The notes under the pieces are model-generated. The model was not told where the DNA came from. It saw only the letters and a list, made by a program, of their open reading frames with translations, and did not search any database. Positions 26,754-35,439 of a DNA stretch of 64,000 nt are shown here, in pieces. Each line of letters opens with the position of its first letter. Position 1 is the first letter of the stretch. This DNA comes from CAWFQB01 sp965277875 (lineage in GTDB: Bacteria > Armatimonadota > Chthonomonadetes > Chthonomonadales > Chthonomonadaceae), in contig CBDIDV010000002.1 in assembly GCA_965277875.1 (NCBI GenBank), forward strand, positions 6,076,001 to 6,140,000. The letters are read 5' to 3'. The translations under genes were made by a program, and so were the position numbers.

Positions 26754-27641
26754 TTAGCTGCCGGTCGAGCGGTAATGGCGAACACCCACATTCCACACTT
26801 GCAGCGTCACGGCCAGGAACGCCATGCCGACGAAAGGCGCGAGCCATGCGGCCCACAGCGGGGCGGCGCTGTGCGTGGCAGGCGCATCGGGCAGCAGGAC
26901 GCGGGCGGGGATGTAGTTGATGCAGGCGAGGGGAACGACGAACGTAAAAAAGCGCCGGAACCACGGGTTGTAGATGCTGAGAGGATACTGCGCCACCTCG
27001 GTTCCGCCATACGTGACCGTGTTCATGATTTCCAGGCTTTCTACGGTCCAGAAGGCGAGGGTCGCCTGCAATACGAGCAGGCCGTAGAACAGGCACGCGC
27101 CGCCCCCGACCGAAAGCGCGAGGAGGGCAAGCCGGGCGGGCGTCCATGCGGTATGCACGCGGGGCATGGCCCACAGCAGAACCACAAGCCCCTGCGCCAG
27201 CCGGCCCACGCGCATCAACTGCAATTCCTGCGCGGCCACCTGAAACGCCGTGCCGCGCGGACGCAATAACAGCCGGTCGAAGTCGCCTGATTTTATCATG
27301 GTGGCGAACACGTCGAAGCCGCGCCCGGTCGCCTCGGCAATCGCGAACGCCATGCCCACCATGCCATAGAACAGCGCGATCTCGGCCAGCCGCCAGCCCC
27401 GGAGACTACCGAACCGCGTAAACAGGGCCACGATCCCCGCGAACTCCGTGGCCGTCGCAAACAGGTTCCCAAACGCCAGCATCACGAACGAGGCGCGATA
27501 CTGCATCTGCCCCCGCAACGAGATGGACGTATACCGCCCGTACAGCCGCATCTGATCGGTGAACCGTTCCCGCGCACTCGTACTCTGTAACGGCGTGTCA
27601 GCGGCGTTTTGCTTAACGATTTTCAAATGTTCTCCGTCCAA
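26754..27641 (-). CDS. ABC-2 type exporter permease (second permease subunit)
   Basis: The 295-residue protein has six predicted membrane helices and no ATPase domain. Its family pattern (RGFDVFATMIKSGDFDRLLLRPRGT, later PLSIYNPWFRRFFTFVVPLACINYIPA) matches ABC-2 permeases that work in pairs with a dedicated ATPase. The matching permease (30410-31225) and ATPase (31222-32325) are on the same strand, but a three-gene cassette on the opposite strand now separates them. The N-terminal 30 residues are hydrophilic. Substrate is unknown. Confidence 0.85.
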   Translation of the reverse strand: MDGEHLKIVKQNAADTPLQSTSARERFTDQMRLYGRYTSISLRGQMQYRASFVMLAFGNLFATATEFAGIVALFTRFGSLRGWRLAEIALFYGMVGMAFAIAEATGRGFDVFATMIKSGDFDRLLLRPRGTAFQVAAQELQLMRVGRLAQGLVVLLWAMPRVHTAWTPARLALLALSVGGGACLFYGLLVLQATLAFWTVESLEIMNTVTYGGTEVAQYPLSIYNPWFRRFFTFVVPLACINYIPARVLLPDAPATHSAAPLWAAWLAPFVGMAFLAVTLQVWNVGVRHYRSTGS

Positions 27642-27645
27642 GATG

Positions 27646-27674
27646 TTGACACCGTGCTAGATACGTGTTATTAT
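27646..27674 (+). promoter_or_regulatory. Promoter of the methyltransferase cassette
   Basis: TTGACA (27646-27651), a 17-base spacer and TATTAT (27669-27674) form a near-consensus promoter 20 bases upstream of the first gene of the cassette. It diverges from the permease gene. Confidence 0.75.
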
Positions 27675-27694
27675 AGGCGCAATGGAGGCTGAAA

Positions 27695-28006
27695 ATGGCG
27701 GACACCATTGAGGCATTGCGTCGCCGCGTGGACATACTGCTTGCGGACGTTAAAAACCTGCCGGAACCCGACCGCACGATGCTGCTGCGTGAAGTTCGCG
27801 CCCGCTTCGCCGCGTCTATCGAAACGCCTACACGACGCGCGGCAAGCTCGGCCAACATGACCCGCATCAATGAAGCCCGCGAGAAGTACGGCATCAGCGA
27901 AGAGACCCGCGCAAAACTCAGTGACGCCCGCAAAGCGGCATGGGCCAGGAAAAAAGCGCAGGCAAATGATAACACATCCCAGGCCGCTTCTGCCAGTCAA
28001 GAATAA
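27695..28006 (+). CDS. Small basic protein of the methyltransferase cassette
   Basis: The 103-residue protein is helical and charged. Its C-terminus (EETRAKLSDARKAAWARKKAQ) resembles the short basic segment shared by many small DNA-associated bacterial proteins. GGAGG lies before the ATG, and a strong promoter is just upstream. It precedes the DNA methyltransferase by 51 bases and is probably cotranscribed, so it may be an accessory or regulatory protein. No known control-protein helix-turn-helix is obvious. Confidence 0.6.
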   Translation: MADTIEALRRRVDILLADVKNLPEPDRTMLLREVRARFAASIETPTRRAASSANMTRINEAREKYGISEETRAKLSDARKAAWARKKAQANDNTSQAASASQE

Positions 28007-28057
28007 TGGGATGTTCGGCACATAAATTCTCTCTGTTCGGCACAAGGATTTGCAGGC

Positions 28058-29509
28058 ATGACTACAGAAACAGTTACAGAAACAGCCACGTTGGAAGCTA
28101 TACAGCAGGCGGACGCCCGACTTTCTGAACGCTACAAAGCGAAACTTGTCGTCAACGCAGAACTGGATCGTAAACTTGTCAGCTTTCAGGCGAACAAAAC
28201 CGAGACAGGTAACCGCTGGTTCAAGTATAAAGAAGGCTTCTCCGTAACGCTCATGCGCTACATCTTCGACAAGGCAGGGCTGTCGAACGGACACCTTCTC
28301 GATCCCTTTGCCGGGGCGGGAACCGCGCTGTTCGCCGCGTCTGAAGCAGGGATGGAAGCCACAGGAATCGAACTGCTGCCAAGCAGCGGGGAAAGCATGG
28401 AAGCGCGGCGTCTGCTGCTGTCCGTAGATGCCGCGCACATGGCCCGCGCCCTGGGTGAGTTCCGACTTGGCCTGATATGGGAAGCCGACAGCGCATCGCA
28501 GCCTTTCGCGCACATCAAAATCACGTCGGGAGCCTTTCCTGAAGATACGGAACGCCTGCTGTGCCGCTATCTGCATGAGGCCGCTATCCATCCCGATCCG
28601 TCTGTCGGACGGATTTTGCATTTCGCCGCGATGTGCGTACTGGAAGCGATCAGCTACACGCGCAAAGATGGGCAGTATCTGCGCTGGGACATGCGTTCCG
28701 GGCGTCGTCAGGGCGCAAGGCCGTTTAACAAGGGAATCATCCTGGGCTTTACCGAGGCGATCACGTCGAAGCTGTGCGAAATCGAAAGCGATCTGTGTTC
28801 GTCGTCCGCGTCCTCGCATCTCTTTGACTTTGACGAGGCCGATGCAGCTCCTGCCGGAGCCATCCACCTGCTGACGGGTTCCTGTCTGGACATTCTGCCC
28901 ACGCTCAATGCCGCCTGTTTCGACGGCATCGTTACCTCGCCGCCCTATGCCAACCGCTACGATTATACGCGGACGTATGCCTTAGAACTCGCCATGATGG
29001 GCGTAGACGAAGCAGGCATCCGGCGTCTGCGTCAGGCGATGCTTTCCTGCACCGTGGAGAACAAGGCGAAATCGTACCTGGAAACGCACTACCCCGCCGA
29101 GCAGTACCAGGCGGCGATGCAGGCTTTTGAGACGCAGGAAGTTTTACAGCAATTACTCGCCTATCTGGACGTGTGCAAAGCCAATGGCACACTGAACAAC
29201 ACGGGCATACCGCGCATGATACGCGGGTATTTTGCTGAAATGGCGCTTGTTATTTTCCAGTGCGCCCGTGTGCTGAAACCCGGTGCGCCGTTTGTCATGG
29301 TCAATGACAATGTGCGCTACATGGGGGCGCATGTGCCTGTGGATCTGATTTTATCTGACTTCGCCACGGCGGCAGGGCTGAGCGTTGAAACGATCTGGGT
29401 ACTGCCACGGGGCAAGGGCAACAGCAGCCAGCAAATGGGCGTACACGGGCGCGAAGAAGTCCGCAAATGCGTTTACGTGTGGCGTGAGTTACCGGCCTAT
29501 CAGGATTGA
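28058..29509 (+). CDS. DNA methyltransferase (N4-cytosine/N6-adenine type)
   Basis: The 483-residue enzyme has the S-adenosylmethionine motif DPFAGAGT (82-89) and the catalytic TSPPY (293-297), in the order I then IV. SPPY is most often found in N4-cytosine methyltransferases, so that is the better guess. A long insert of about 200 residues separates the motifs and probably holds the target recognition region. It sits in a three-gene cassette on the opposite strand to the surrounding ABC exporter genes. No obvious restriction endonuclease accompanies it, so it may be an orphan or a defence methylase with an unfamiliar partner. Confidence 0.85.
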   Translation: MTTETVTETATLEAIQQADARLSERYKAKLVVNAELDRKLVSFQANKTETGNRWFKYKEGFSVTLMRYIFDKAGLSNGHLLDPFAGAGTALFAASEAGMEATGIELLPSSGESMEARRLLLSVDAAHMARALGEFRLGLIWEADSASQPFAHIKITSGAFPEDTERLLCRYLHEAAIHPDPSVGRILHFAAMCVLEAISYTRKDGQYLRWDMRSGRRQGARPFNKGIILGFTEAITSKLCEIESDLCSSSASSHLFDFDEADAAPAGAIHLLTGSCLDILPTLNAACFDGIVTSPPYANRYDYTRTYALELAMMGVDEAGIRRLRQAMLSCTVENKAKSYLETHYPAEQYQAAMQAFETQEVLQQLLAYLDVCKANGTLNNTGIPRMIRGYFAEMALVIFQCARVLKPGAPFVMVNDNVRYMGAHVPVDLILSDFATAAGLSVETIWVLPRGKGNSSQQMGVHGREEVRKCVYVWRELPAYQD

Positions 29510-29567
29510 CACCTGCGCTTGTGTAATATGTGCCATTTCGATGTATTGCAATAAGCAAGGATTGATA

Positions 29568-30164
29568 ATGCCTACCTATAAAGAACCGTTTCATTACTCC
29601 CTTTCTCTTGAGAGTGCTATGAGGCAACTCTGTGGAAGTAAGTCCAAATGGGCTAGTGCCGCTGGCGTCTTCCATTCGCCTGCCGAAGTGCGTGAGGCAT
29701 TGGAAGATGCCGTCAAGCGCATTCGTCACGTTCTTGATGACCTCAGCACCGCCGACGAGAGACTACTGTTCACCACTAATGGCACTTTAGATACATTGGT
29801 AACCCACATACGAGATTACAACGAGACGAGCAACAACGAAATAGACATTATAAGCGCTTTGATCAAACTGGTAGCTTACCTGCTTGGACACGATTGGAAT
29901 ATGGGCAAGCCCAACCGCCAAGTAGCCTACTACCAGACGGGCGAACAAGTAGCTCTAGATGATGCGCGACATCCAGAATACATAGGTTCAAAATGGTATG
30001 ACGTTGAGCTAGAAAAAAGACGTGAAATAATTGTAAATCTGCACAAAGAGGGACTACGAGCAAAACAGATTTCAAGAGTAATGAGCGTACCGGAGGCACA
30101 AGTAAAAAACTATTTGGTACGCTCTGGTTTGATTGCCCGGAAAGATAACACAGAACAGACGTAA
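29568..30164 (+). CDS. Hypothetical protein with C-terminal helix-turn-helix-like region
   Basis: The 198-residue protein begins at ATG 29568 with AAGG upstream. The frame open to 29385 overlaps the methyltransferase and is rejected. The first 120 residues are helical with no recognisable motif. The end (EKRREIIVNLHKEGLRAKQISRVMSVPEA, then QVKNYLVRSGLI) looks like a helix-turn-helix. Base composition is more AT-rich than its neighbours, which suggests transfer. It is the third gene of the methyltransferase cassette and is a candidate partner nuclease or regulator, but no catalytic motif is seen. Confidence 0.55.
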   Translation: MPTYKEPFHYSLSLESAMRQLCGSKSKWASAAGVFHSPAEVREALEDAVKRIRHVLDDLSTADERLLFTTNGTLDTLVTHIRDYNETSNNEIDIISALIKLVAYLLGHDWNMGKPNRQVAYYQTGEQVALDDARHPEYIGSKWYDVELEKRREIIVNLHKEGLRAKQISRVMSVPEAQVKNYLVRSGLIARKDNTEQT

Positions 30165-30200
30165 CAGGCGATTTCGTTGAGCAATGCACTAAAGTGCTTC

Positions 30201-30301
30201 GCTACGGGCCTGCGGCCAAGTGTCCTTCGGACACGGTGCGTTTGCTGGAAATCTCTCGTAAATAGGTGTGTCCGAAGGACACTTGGCCGCAGGCCCGTAG
30301 C
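30201..30301. repeat. REPIN-like element: inverted pair of 34-bp hairpin-forming units
   Basis: The 34-bp left arm (30201-30234) and right arm (30268-30301) are perfect reverse complements. Each arm contains its own two small hairpins, GGCC-TGC-GGCC and GTGTCC-TTC-GGACAC. This matches the layout of two REP sequences in inverted orientation. It lies at the right edge of the methyltransferase cassette, between convergent genes. The rest of 30165-30409 shows nothing else. Confidence 0.75.
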
Positions 30302-30409
30302 CCAGGAATTCATTCCGAGGGCAAGTCAGCGTTGTTCAACAGGAATGTTCCACAAACCAACGTCATCAAAAACCACTTTGTTCCAGCAATAGGAAGCACT
30401 TGCAATAGA

Positions 30410-31225
30410 CTAGCCGCCCTGCACGACCAGGCGGCGGGCGGCGCGGTGCAGGAGGATGCGCCCGGACGCGACAAGAACGATTGTCCAGGCAAGCTGATGG
30501 GCAAGGGCCAGGCTCAGGGCGGCGGGCGGAAGGTTGCCCGTGTACAGGCGGAACGGCGTGTCTATGATGTCGTGAAACGGCAGAAAGCCGACGACGGGCT
30601 GCGCCCACGCGGGCATAAGCGGCAGGGGCAGCAGCATTCCCGACAGCGCGTACATCAGGGTCGGGGCCAGACGCGTGATGCCGTCGCCGGACACGGTATA
30701 CAGCAGGGAGATCGTGAGCAGGGTGGAAAAGGCGGCGGCAAGCGCGAACGCCCCGCACGTCGCCAGAGTCCAGGCCCCAAAGGATGCGAGCGAGGGCGGC
30801 AGGCGCAGGCCCAAAAAGAGGAGGGCGGCCGCGAACATGGGAGCCGCTCTCAGCACGGTCGGGGCCAGCCGGGACGCGAGGGCGCGGCTGTACCACAGGC
30901 CGTACAAATCTACGGGGCGCAGCAGTTCATACGCGACGGTTCCGGTGCGTATCATCGTCCGCACGTCCTGATCCACGTTCCACATGGCGAGCGCGAACAG
31001 GGCCTGCGTGAGCCACAGGTAACTGACCATGTCGGCGAGCGTGAGCGGCTGCGGACGCGTACTCGAACGATAAAAGGCCGTAAAGATGGCGACGCGCAGA
31101 AAGCCCCAGAACAACTGTGTGCCGAACCCGGCCCACGCTGCCGCCCGGTATTGCAGCAGGGAACGGAACCGCGCCCCCACGACCGCCATATAGGGCCGCA
31201 GGGCTTTCGACGGAGTTAAACTCAT
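30410..31225 (-). CDS. ABC-2 type exporter permease (first permease subunit)
   Basis: The 271-residue protein has about six membrane helices and the conserved MIRTGTVAYELLRPVDLYGLWYSRAL segment of ABC-2 permeases, parallel to MIKSGDFDRLLLRPRGT in the partner at 26754-27641. Its start overlaps the ATPase stop by four bases (ATGA), so the two are translationally coupled. With the ATPase and the second permease it should form one exporter. Substrate is unknown. Confidence 0.88.
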   Translation of the reverse strand: MSLTPSKALRPYMAVVGARFRSLLQYRAAAWAGFGTQLFWGFLRVAIFTAFYRSSTRPQPLTLADMVSYLWLTQALFALAMWNVDQDVRTMIRTGTVAYELLRPVDLYGLWYSRALASRLAPTVLRAAPMFAAALLFLGLRLPPSLASFGAWTLATCGAFALAAAFSTLLTISLLYTVSGDGITRLAPTLMYALSGMLLPLPLMPAWAQPVVGFLPFHDIIDTPFRLYTGNLPPAALSLALAHQLAWTIVLVASGRILLHRAARRLVVQGG

Positions 31226-32325
31226 TGCGCCGCGCCCTCAACGACTTCTGCTCTACCTTGTTCCGGCTTAATAATGCCCGCCTCGCCCTGTCCTGCCGCC
31301 TGGCCGCTCACACTTCCGTATAGACGCGCGATGATCTCCTCAATGGGCGGGTTTTGTACGAACAGGTCTTTGACCGGATAACGGGCCGTGATGCGGGCGA
31401 TCAGGGCCGCCGTCGAAACCTGCTGCGGATCGTAGCGCAAACAAACCTGATTGCCCTCGCGTCTGAGAACCTGCGCGTCCGGGTCGTCTATGATGTTCGG
31501 AGCGGCGGTCGTATCTGCACCCTCAACATCATTAGATAAAGCGTTGTCTTCCAGATCCACGAGCAGCCAGCGTTCGCCGCTGACGCGGCGGCGCAGGTCT
31601 TCCAATGTGCCATCCGAAAGAATCTTGCCGCCGGCGATCACGATGACGCGGGTGCAAAGCGCCTCGATGTCGTCCATGTCGTGCGTGGTCAGGATCACGG
31701 TCACGCCGCGCTCGCGGTTGAGGGTTTTAACGAAACCGCGCACGGCCAGTTTGCTGACCGCGTCCAGGCCGATGGTCGGCTCGTCCAGAAACAGCAGGGT
31801 GGGCGCGTGGATCAGGGCGGCGGCAAGGTCACAGCGCATTCGCTGGCCCAGGCTGAGTTGGCGAACGGGCGTGTCCAGAAACGCGTCGAGCGACAAAAGG
31901 GCGATCAGTTCGTCACGGGTGCGTGCGTACCGTGCTTTGTCCACGCCGTAGATGTCGCGCAGCAGATCGAACGACTCTATCACGGGCAGGTCCCACCACA
32001 ACTGTGTGCGCTGTCCGAAGACCACGCCGATCTGCCCCACATACGCTCGCCGGTCACGCCAGGGGACGCAGCCCAATACCTCACATCTGCCGCTGTCCGG
32101 CACGAGAATACCCGACAGGGCTTTCACGGTCGTGCTTTTCCCCGCGCCGTTCGGCCCGATATAACCCACCAACTCGCCCGCATCGAGGCTGAATGAGACG
32201 CCGTCCAGCGCCTTGACGGCATTGGTGCGGCGTCGCGCCAGCCCGCGTATCGCCCCCCACGTCCCCGCCTGCCGCTCCGCTACATAAAACGTCTTGCATA
32301 AATTTTCGACCACGATTTGCGGCAT
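31222..32325 (-). CDS. ABC transporter ATP-binding protein (partner of ABC-2 permeases)
   Basis: The 368-residue ATPase has Walker A GPNGAGKST, signature LSLGQRMR, Walker B LLFLDEPTIGLD and the switch His in LTTHDMDD. The first 50 residues of the longest frame are rejected because GGAGGAG lies just before the ATG at 32325 and the domain begins MPQIVVENLCKTF. A C-terminal extension (about 270-368) is typical of exporters of this ATPase subgroup. It is the first gene of the three-gene exporter operon. Confidence 0.93.
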   Translation of the reverse strand: MPQIVVENLCKTFYVAERQAGTWGAIRGLARRRTNAVKALDGVSFSLDAGELVGYIGPNGAGKSTTVKALSGILVPDSGRCEVLGCVPWRDRRAYVGQIGVVFGQRTQLWWDLPVIESFDLLRDIYGVDKARYARTRDELIALLSLDAFLDTPVRQLSLGQRMRCDLAAALIHAPTLLFLDEPTIGLDAVSKLAVRGFVKTLNRERGVTVILTTHDMDDIEALCTRVIVIAGGKILSDGTLEDLRRRVSGERWLLVDLEDNALSNDVEGADTTAAPNIIDDPDAQVLRREGNQVCLRYDPQQVSTAALIARITARYPVKDLFVQNPPIEEIIARLYGSVSGQAAGQGEAGIIKPEQGRAEVVEGAAQ

Positions 32326-32625
32326 CGGTTCTCCTCCCGCCCTGTCACGCCAGGCGCAGGCGGAAGGCGCGCAACTATTCGCCGGGGGTATAGGGCCGGA
32401 ACCTATTAGCCGCCGCCCTCCTTCTCTCCTCCTATCTAGTCCGTATATTAGCGTCTGCGCGGCAGGGATAAACAAAGCGATGTCGAAATGACCCTCTAAT
32501 TATCGTTTCATTACTGGTTCAGCGAAAGGATTAACTCTCGTTTGTGGCAGTTACCATCCCGGCAGGCAGTTTACCAGACCTGCCGGATACATCGTACTTT
32601 TGATCGTGTTTTTGGAGGGAAAACA

Positions 32626-33342
32626 ATGCCCACTCTGACGGTTGCCATCAGCGCGGACTGCATCTGCGCGTCCAGCGGAAAGTGTTACGTGCCGGAACTC
32701 GTTGCGGTCACGGAGCAGTACAATGTGCCTTTGACCTGGCTGCTGGGAATCGCGGAACACGACCCGCTCTCCAACCTCAACCTGTACCACAATGAGTACC
32801 TGCACCGCATTCCCGCCTGGCACGAATTGGGAATGTACCTGGCCTTCGATGTGGGCGCATCGAATACGGTGGAGCGGGGCGACCTGATCCGTATCGGGCG
32901 TGACCTGCTCAAACAGCACAGCATCAAGCCTACGGCCTTTCGGGCCGCGAACGGCAGCCTGGAAGCCGCCGACCTGCGCACACTGGAAGATTACGGCTTC
33001 GTGATAGACAGTACGCCGGGCAGCAGCGCGGGCCGGCCCATCAATGCCCCCAGAGCGCCCTATCACCCCTCCTACGACAATGTCCACGCGGCGGGTGACG
33101 CTAAAATGTGGATCGCGCCTGTCGCTAATGCCGGCGGCGCGCGAGGCTATCTCGACGACGGTTTAGACCGCATCAGGCCCGTGATTGACAGCAGCCTGAA
33201 TGAAGCGGGCGACCCGCAGTTCCTCAGCCTGGCCCTGTGCGACTGTGTGGACAACGCCGACAACCTGCGCCACGCCATCAGCTACCTGAAACAGCGCGGC
33301 GCGCGGTTCGTCACCATGACGCAGCTCGCCTCGGAACTCTGA
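32626..33342 (+). CDS. Polysaccharide-deacetylase-like (NodB fold) protein
   Basis: The 238-residue product begins MPTLTVAISADC with GGAGG upstream. The frame open to 32542 is rejected. The order of elements (SADC near the N-terminus, VPELVAVTEQYNVPLTWLLG, WHELGMYLAF, FRAANGSLEAADLRTLEDYGFVIDST, final NLRHAISYLKQRGARFVTM) matches the NodB/carbohydrate esterase 4 fold. The usual catalytic Asp-Asp pair is replaced by AD-C, and the metal-binding His-x3-His pair is only partly kept, so it may be a divergent or inactive member. There is no signal peptide. Confidence 0.65.
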   Translation: MPTLTVAISADCICASSGKCYVPELVAVTEQYNVPLTWLLGIAEHDPLSNLNLYHNEYLHRIPAWHELGMYLAFDVGASNTVERGDLIRIGRDLLKQHSIKPTAFRAANGSLEAADLRTLEDYGFVIDSTPGSSAGRPINAPRAPYHPSYDNVHAAGDAKMWIAPVANAGGARGYLDDGLDRIRPVIDSSLNEAGDPQFLSLALCDCVDNADNLRHAISYLKQRGARFVTMTQLASEL

Positions 33343-33364
33343 AGCGCGTCAATAAAAAGGAGAG

Positions 33365-33529
33365 ATCCAGAGACAGGATTAACAGGATTTTCAAGATTTA
33401 CAGGATTTTGCAGGCGTATATCAGATTAGACGCCCGCAGGTTCAATGAAGCCGCCGGGAAGATGCAGGTTTCATTCGTGCTACAATATTCCTGTAAATCT
33501 TGAAAAGCCTGTTAATCCTGTCTCTGGAT
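33365..33529. repeat. Intergenic inverted repeat, 41-bp arms (40/41 match)
   Basis: The left arm (33365-33405, with GACAGGATTAACAGGATT) and right arm (33489-33529) pair with one mismatch. The units are CAGGATTAA and CAGGATTTT with about 10-11 bp period, the same family as at 7.5, 20.6 and 36.4 kb. It lies between two plus-strand genes and could terminate the first. Confidence 0.85.
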
Positions 33530-33569
33530 TGACTTATCTCTAACTTGGTTGAATGTGAGGGTTATGCGC

Positions 33570-34316
33570 GTGGTGAATGAGAAGCGAGTGGCGGTTGTGA
33601 CGGGGGCGAGCAGCGGCATCGGGGCCGCAACGGCGGTCGCGCTGCACGACGCGGGCTTTGATCTGGTATTGGGCGCGCGGCGCATGGACAAACTGGCCGA
33701 GATCGCCAAACCCTTAGACGCCCGGTTTTTGCCGCTCGATGTGACGGACGCTGAGAGCGTCAAAGCTTTTTGCGGTCAAATCTCGGTAGCACATGTCCTC
33801 ATCAACAATGCGGGCGGCGCGCTGGGCCTGGATACGGTCGCGAACGCTAAAGACGAGGATTGGGAGCGGATGTACGACACCAATGTTCTGGGCCTGATGC
33901 GCGTGACCCGCGAACTGCTGCCCAAACTGGAAGCGTCCCAAAACGGGCATGTCGTCAACATCGGCAGCATCGCGGGGCGCGAGGCGTATCCCGGCGGCGC
34001 GGGCTACAACGCGGTCAAGTTTGCGGTGCGGGCCATCACGCAGGTAATGCGCCTGGAACTGGTGGGCAAGCCGATCCGCATTTCTGAAGTGGCTCCGGGC
34101 ATGGTCGAAACCGAGTTCAGCGAGGTACGCTTTAGCGGCGACAAAGAACGCGCCGCCAAAGTGTATCAGGGCTTGCAGCCATTGTCGGCCCAGGACATTG
34201 CCGACGTGATCCAGTATGTCGTGACGCGCCCGCCGCATGTCAACATAGACGAGATCGTCGTCAAGCCGCTCGCCCAGGCCTCCGCAACCGTGTCGGTGCG
34301 AAACACGCCAAAATGA
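33570..34316 (+). CDS. Short-chain dehydrogenase/reductase (YdfG-like)
   Basis: The protein of about 248 residues has the SDR cofactor motif TGASSGIG near the N-terminus, NNAGG, a catalytic Ser in NIGSIAG and the YxxxK pair in GYNAVKFAV. LGARRM, with Arg after the second strand, suggests NADP preference. Homologues act on 3-hydroxy acids or serine-type substrates. GAGGG lies at best spacing for GTG 33570; ATG 33564 and TTG 33549 are alternatives. Confidence 0.88.
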   Translation: MVNEKRVAVVTGASSGIGAATAVALHDAGFDLVLGARRMDKLAEIAKPLDARFLPLDVTDAESVKAFCGQISVAHVLINNAGGALGLDTVANAKDEDWERMYDTNVLGLMRVTRELLPKLEASQNGHVVNIGSIAGREAYPGGAGYNAVKFAVRAITQVMRLELVGKPIRISEVAPGMVETEFSEVRFSGDKERAAKVYQGLQPLSAQDIADVIQYVVTRPPHVNIDEIVVKPLAQASATVSVRNTPK

Positions 34317-34338
34317 CCCTTCGCAAAATAAAATCAGC

Positions 34339-35439
34339 ATGATAGACATACAAACACAATATGATGTGGTTCGCAATGGCATTGGTTTGATGGATCGCTC
34401 GGACGTTGGTAAAATCGCCATTTACGGGGCGGATCGCTTTACGTGGCTTCAAGGCATGATTAGCAACGATGTACGGCCCCTCACAAAGGCATATAGCTTC
34501 TTTCAATCCTGCGTACTCGACGCGACCGGTCATATTTTGACGGACTTATCTCTGGTTCGGATGGACGGCAAGAAAGGTCAGGCAATGGCCGACCGGCTTC
34601 ATCTTGGCGCTTCCGAGTTCATCCTTGCTGATCTGCCCCGTGAAAACGTCCCAAAGATGATGGCACTGTGGGAGCGATTTATTATCATGGAAGACGTTGA
34701 ACTGCGCGACGTAAGCGAGGAGCTAGGCTGTTATTCTTTTCAGGGCAGACACGCTTTTTATCTATGGGATTTAGCGCCTCTCGGCGACAATGATCTCCTG
34801 CGAGGCGTTTGGGAGTATGAAGTCGGGATGCCTGCCGATTATACTGGCAATTTAGGTTTTAACGCCTATTTTGCGTCAGAAGATAAAGGGTTGTTGGACA
34901 ACATACTAGCGACAAATGGCGTTGTGGAGGTAGGAGCGGAAGCGCAGGAGATTTTGCGGGTCGAGGCGGGGATACCTAAGTACGGCGTGGATATGGATGA
35001 AAGTACGCTTGCGCCGGAGGCGGGGCTGATGGCGACGCATATCAGCCTGACCAAAGGCTGCTACGTGGGGCAGGAGATCGTAGCCCGCATTGACTCGCGG
35101 GGACATACCAATCGCGCCCTGACCGGACTGGTGTTTGCGGAGAACGACGTACCCGCGCCCGGCGACAAAATCTTTGCGGACGAGGCGGGCAGTGAGGGGC
35201 GTGAGACCGGGCGTATTACCAGTGTCGCTGCCGCCTCGCCTGCAATGAATGGGCGACCCATCGCGCTCGGTTATGTGAGACACGAGCATCGCGGCGTGGG
35301 CAGCATCTTGCGGGTACAGGGCGCAAACGCGGCGCGGCAGGCGTCCGTTGTCGCGTTGCCGTTCTACCATAGACCCGAACGGGCGCCGGAACATTTGCAG
35401 GCTTCCGAACCTGCTTCGGAAACGGGCGCGTCGGCGTGA
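34339..35439 (+). CDS. ygfZ: Folate-binding protein YgfZ (GcvT-like, iron-sulfur cluster assembly)
   Basis: The 366-residue protein has the GcvT fold and the YgfZ/CAF17 signature KGCYVGQEIVAR, whose Cys is needed for function. YgfZ uses tetrahydrofolate to help make or repair certain Fe-S enzymes. The N-terminal part (MIDIQTQYDVVRNGIGLMDR, FTWLQGMISNDV) aligns with aminomethyltransferases. No ribosome site is evident. The gene ends overlapping the EamA gene start by four bases (GTGA), so the two are coupled. Confidence 0.85.
   Translation: MIDIQTQYDVVRNGIGLMDRSDVGKIAIYGADRFTWLQGMISNDVRPLTKAYSFFQSCVLDATGHILTDLSLVRMDGKKGQAMADRLHLGASEFILADLPRENVPKMMALWERFIIMEDVELRDVSEELGCYSFQGRHAFYLWDLAPLGDNDLLRGVWEYEVGMPADYTGNLGFNAYFASEDKGLLDNILATNGVVEVGAEAQEILRVEAGIPKYGVDMDESTLAPEAGLMATHISLTKGCYVGQEIVARIDSRGHTNRALTGLVFAENDVPAPGDKIFADEAGSEGRETGRITSVAAASPAMNGRPIALGYVRHEHRGVGSILRVQGANAARQASVVALPFYHRPERAPEHLQASEPASETGASA

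Noticed and set aside
30266..31219. 317-residue plus-strand frame opposite the ABC permease
   Set aside because: Gly/Gln/Arg-rich shadow of the membrane protein on the other strand.
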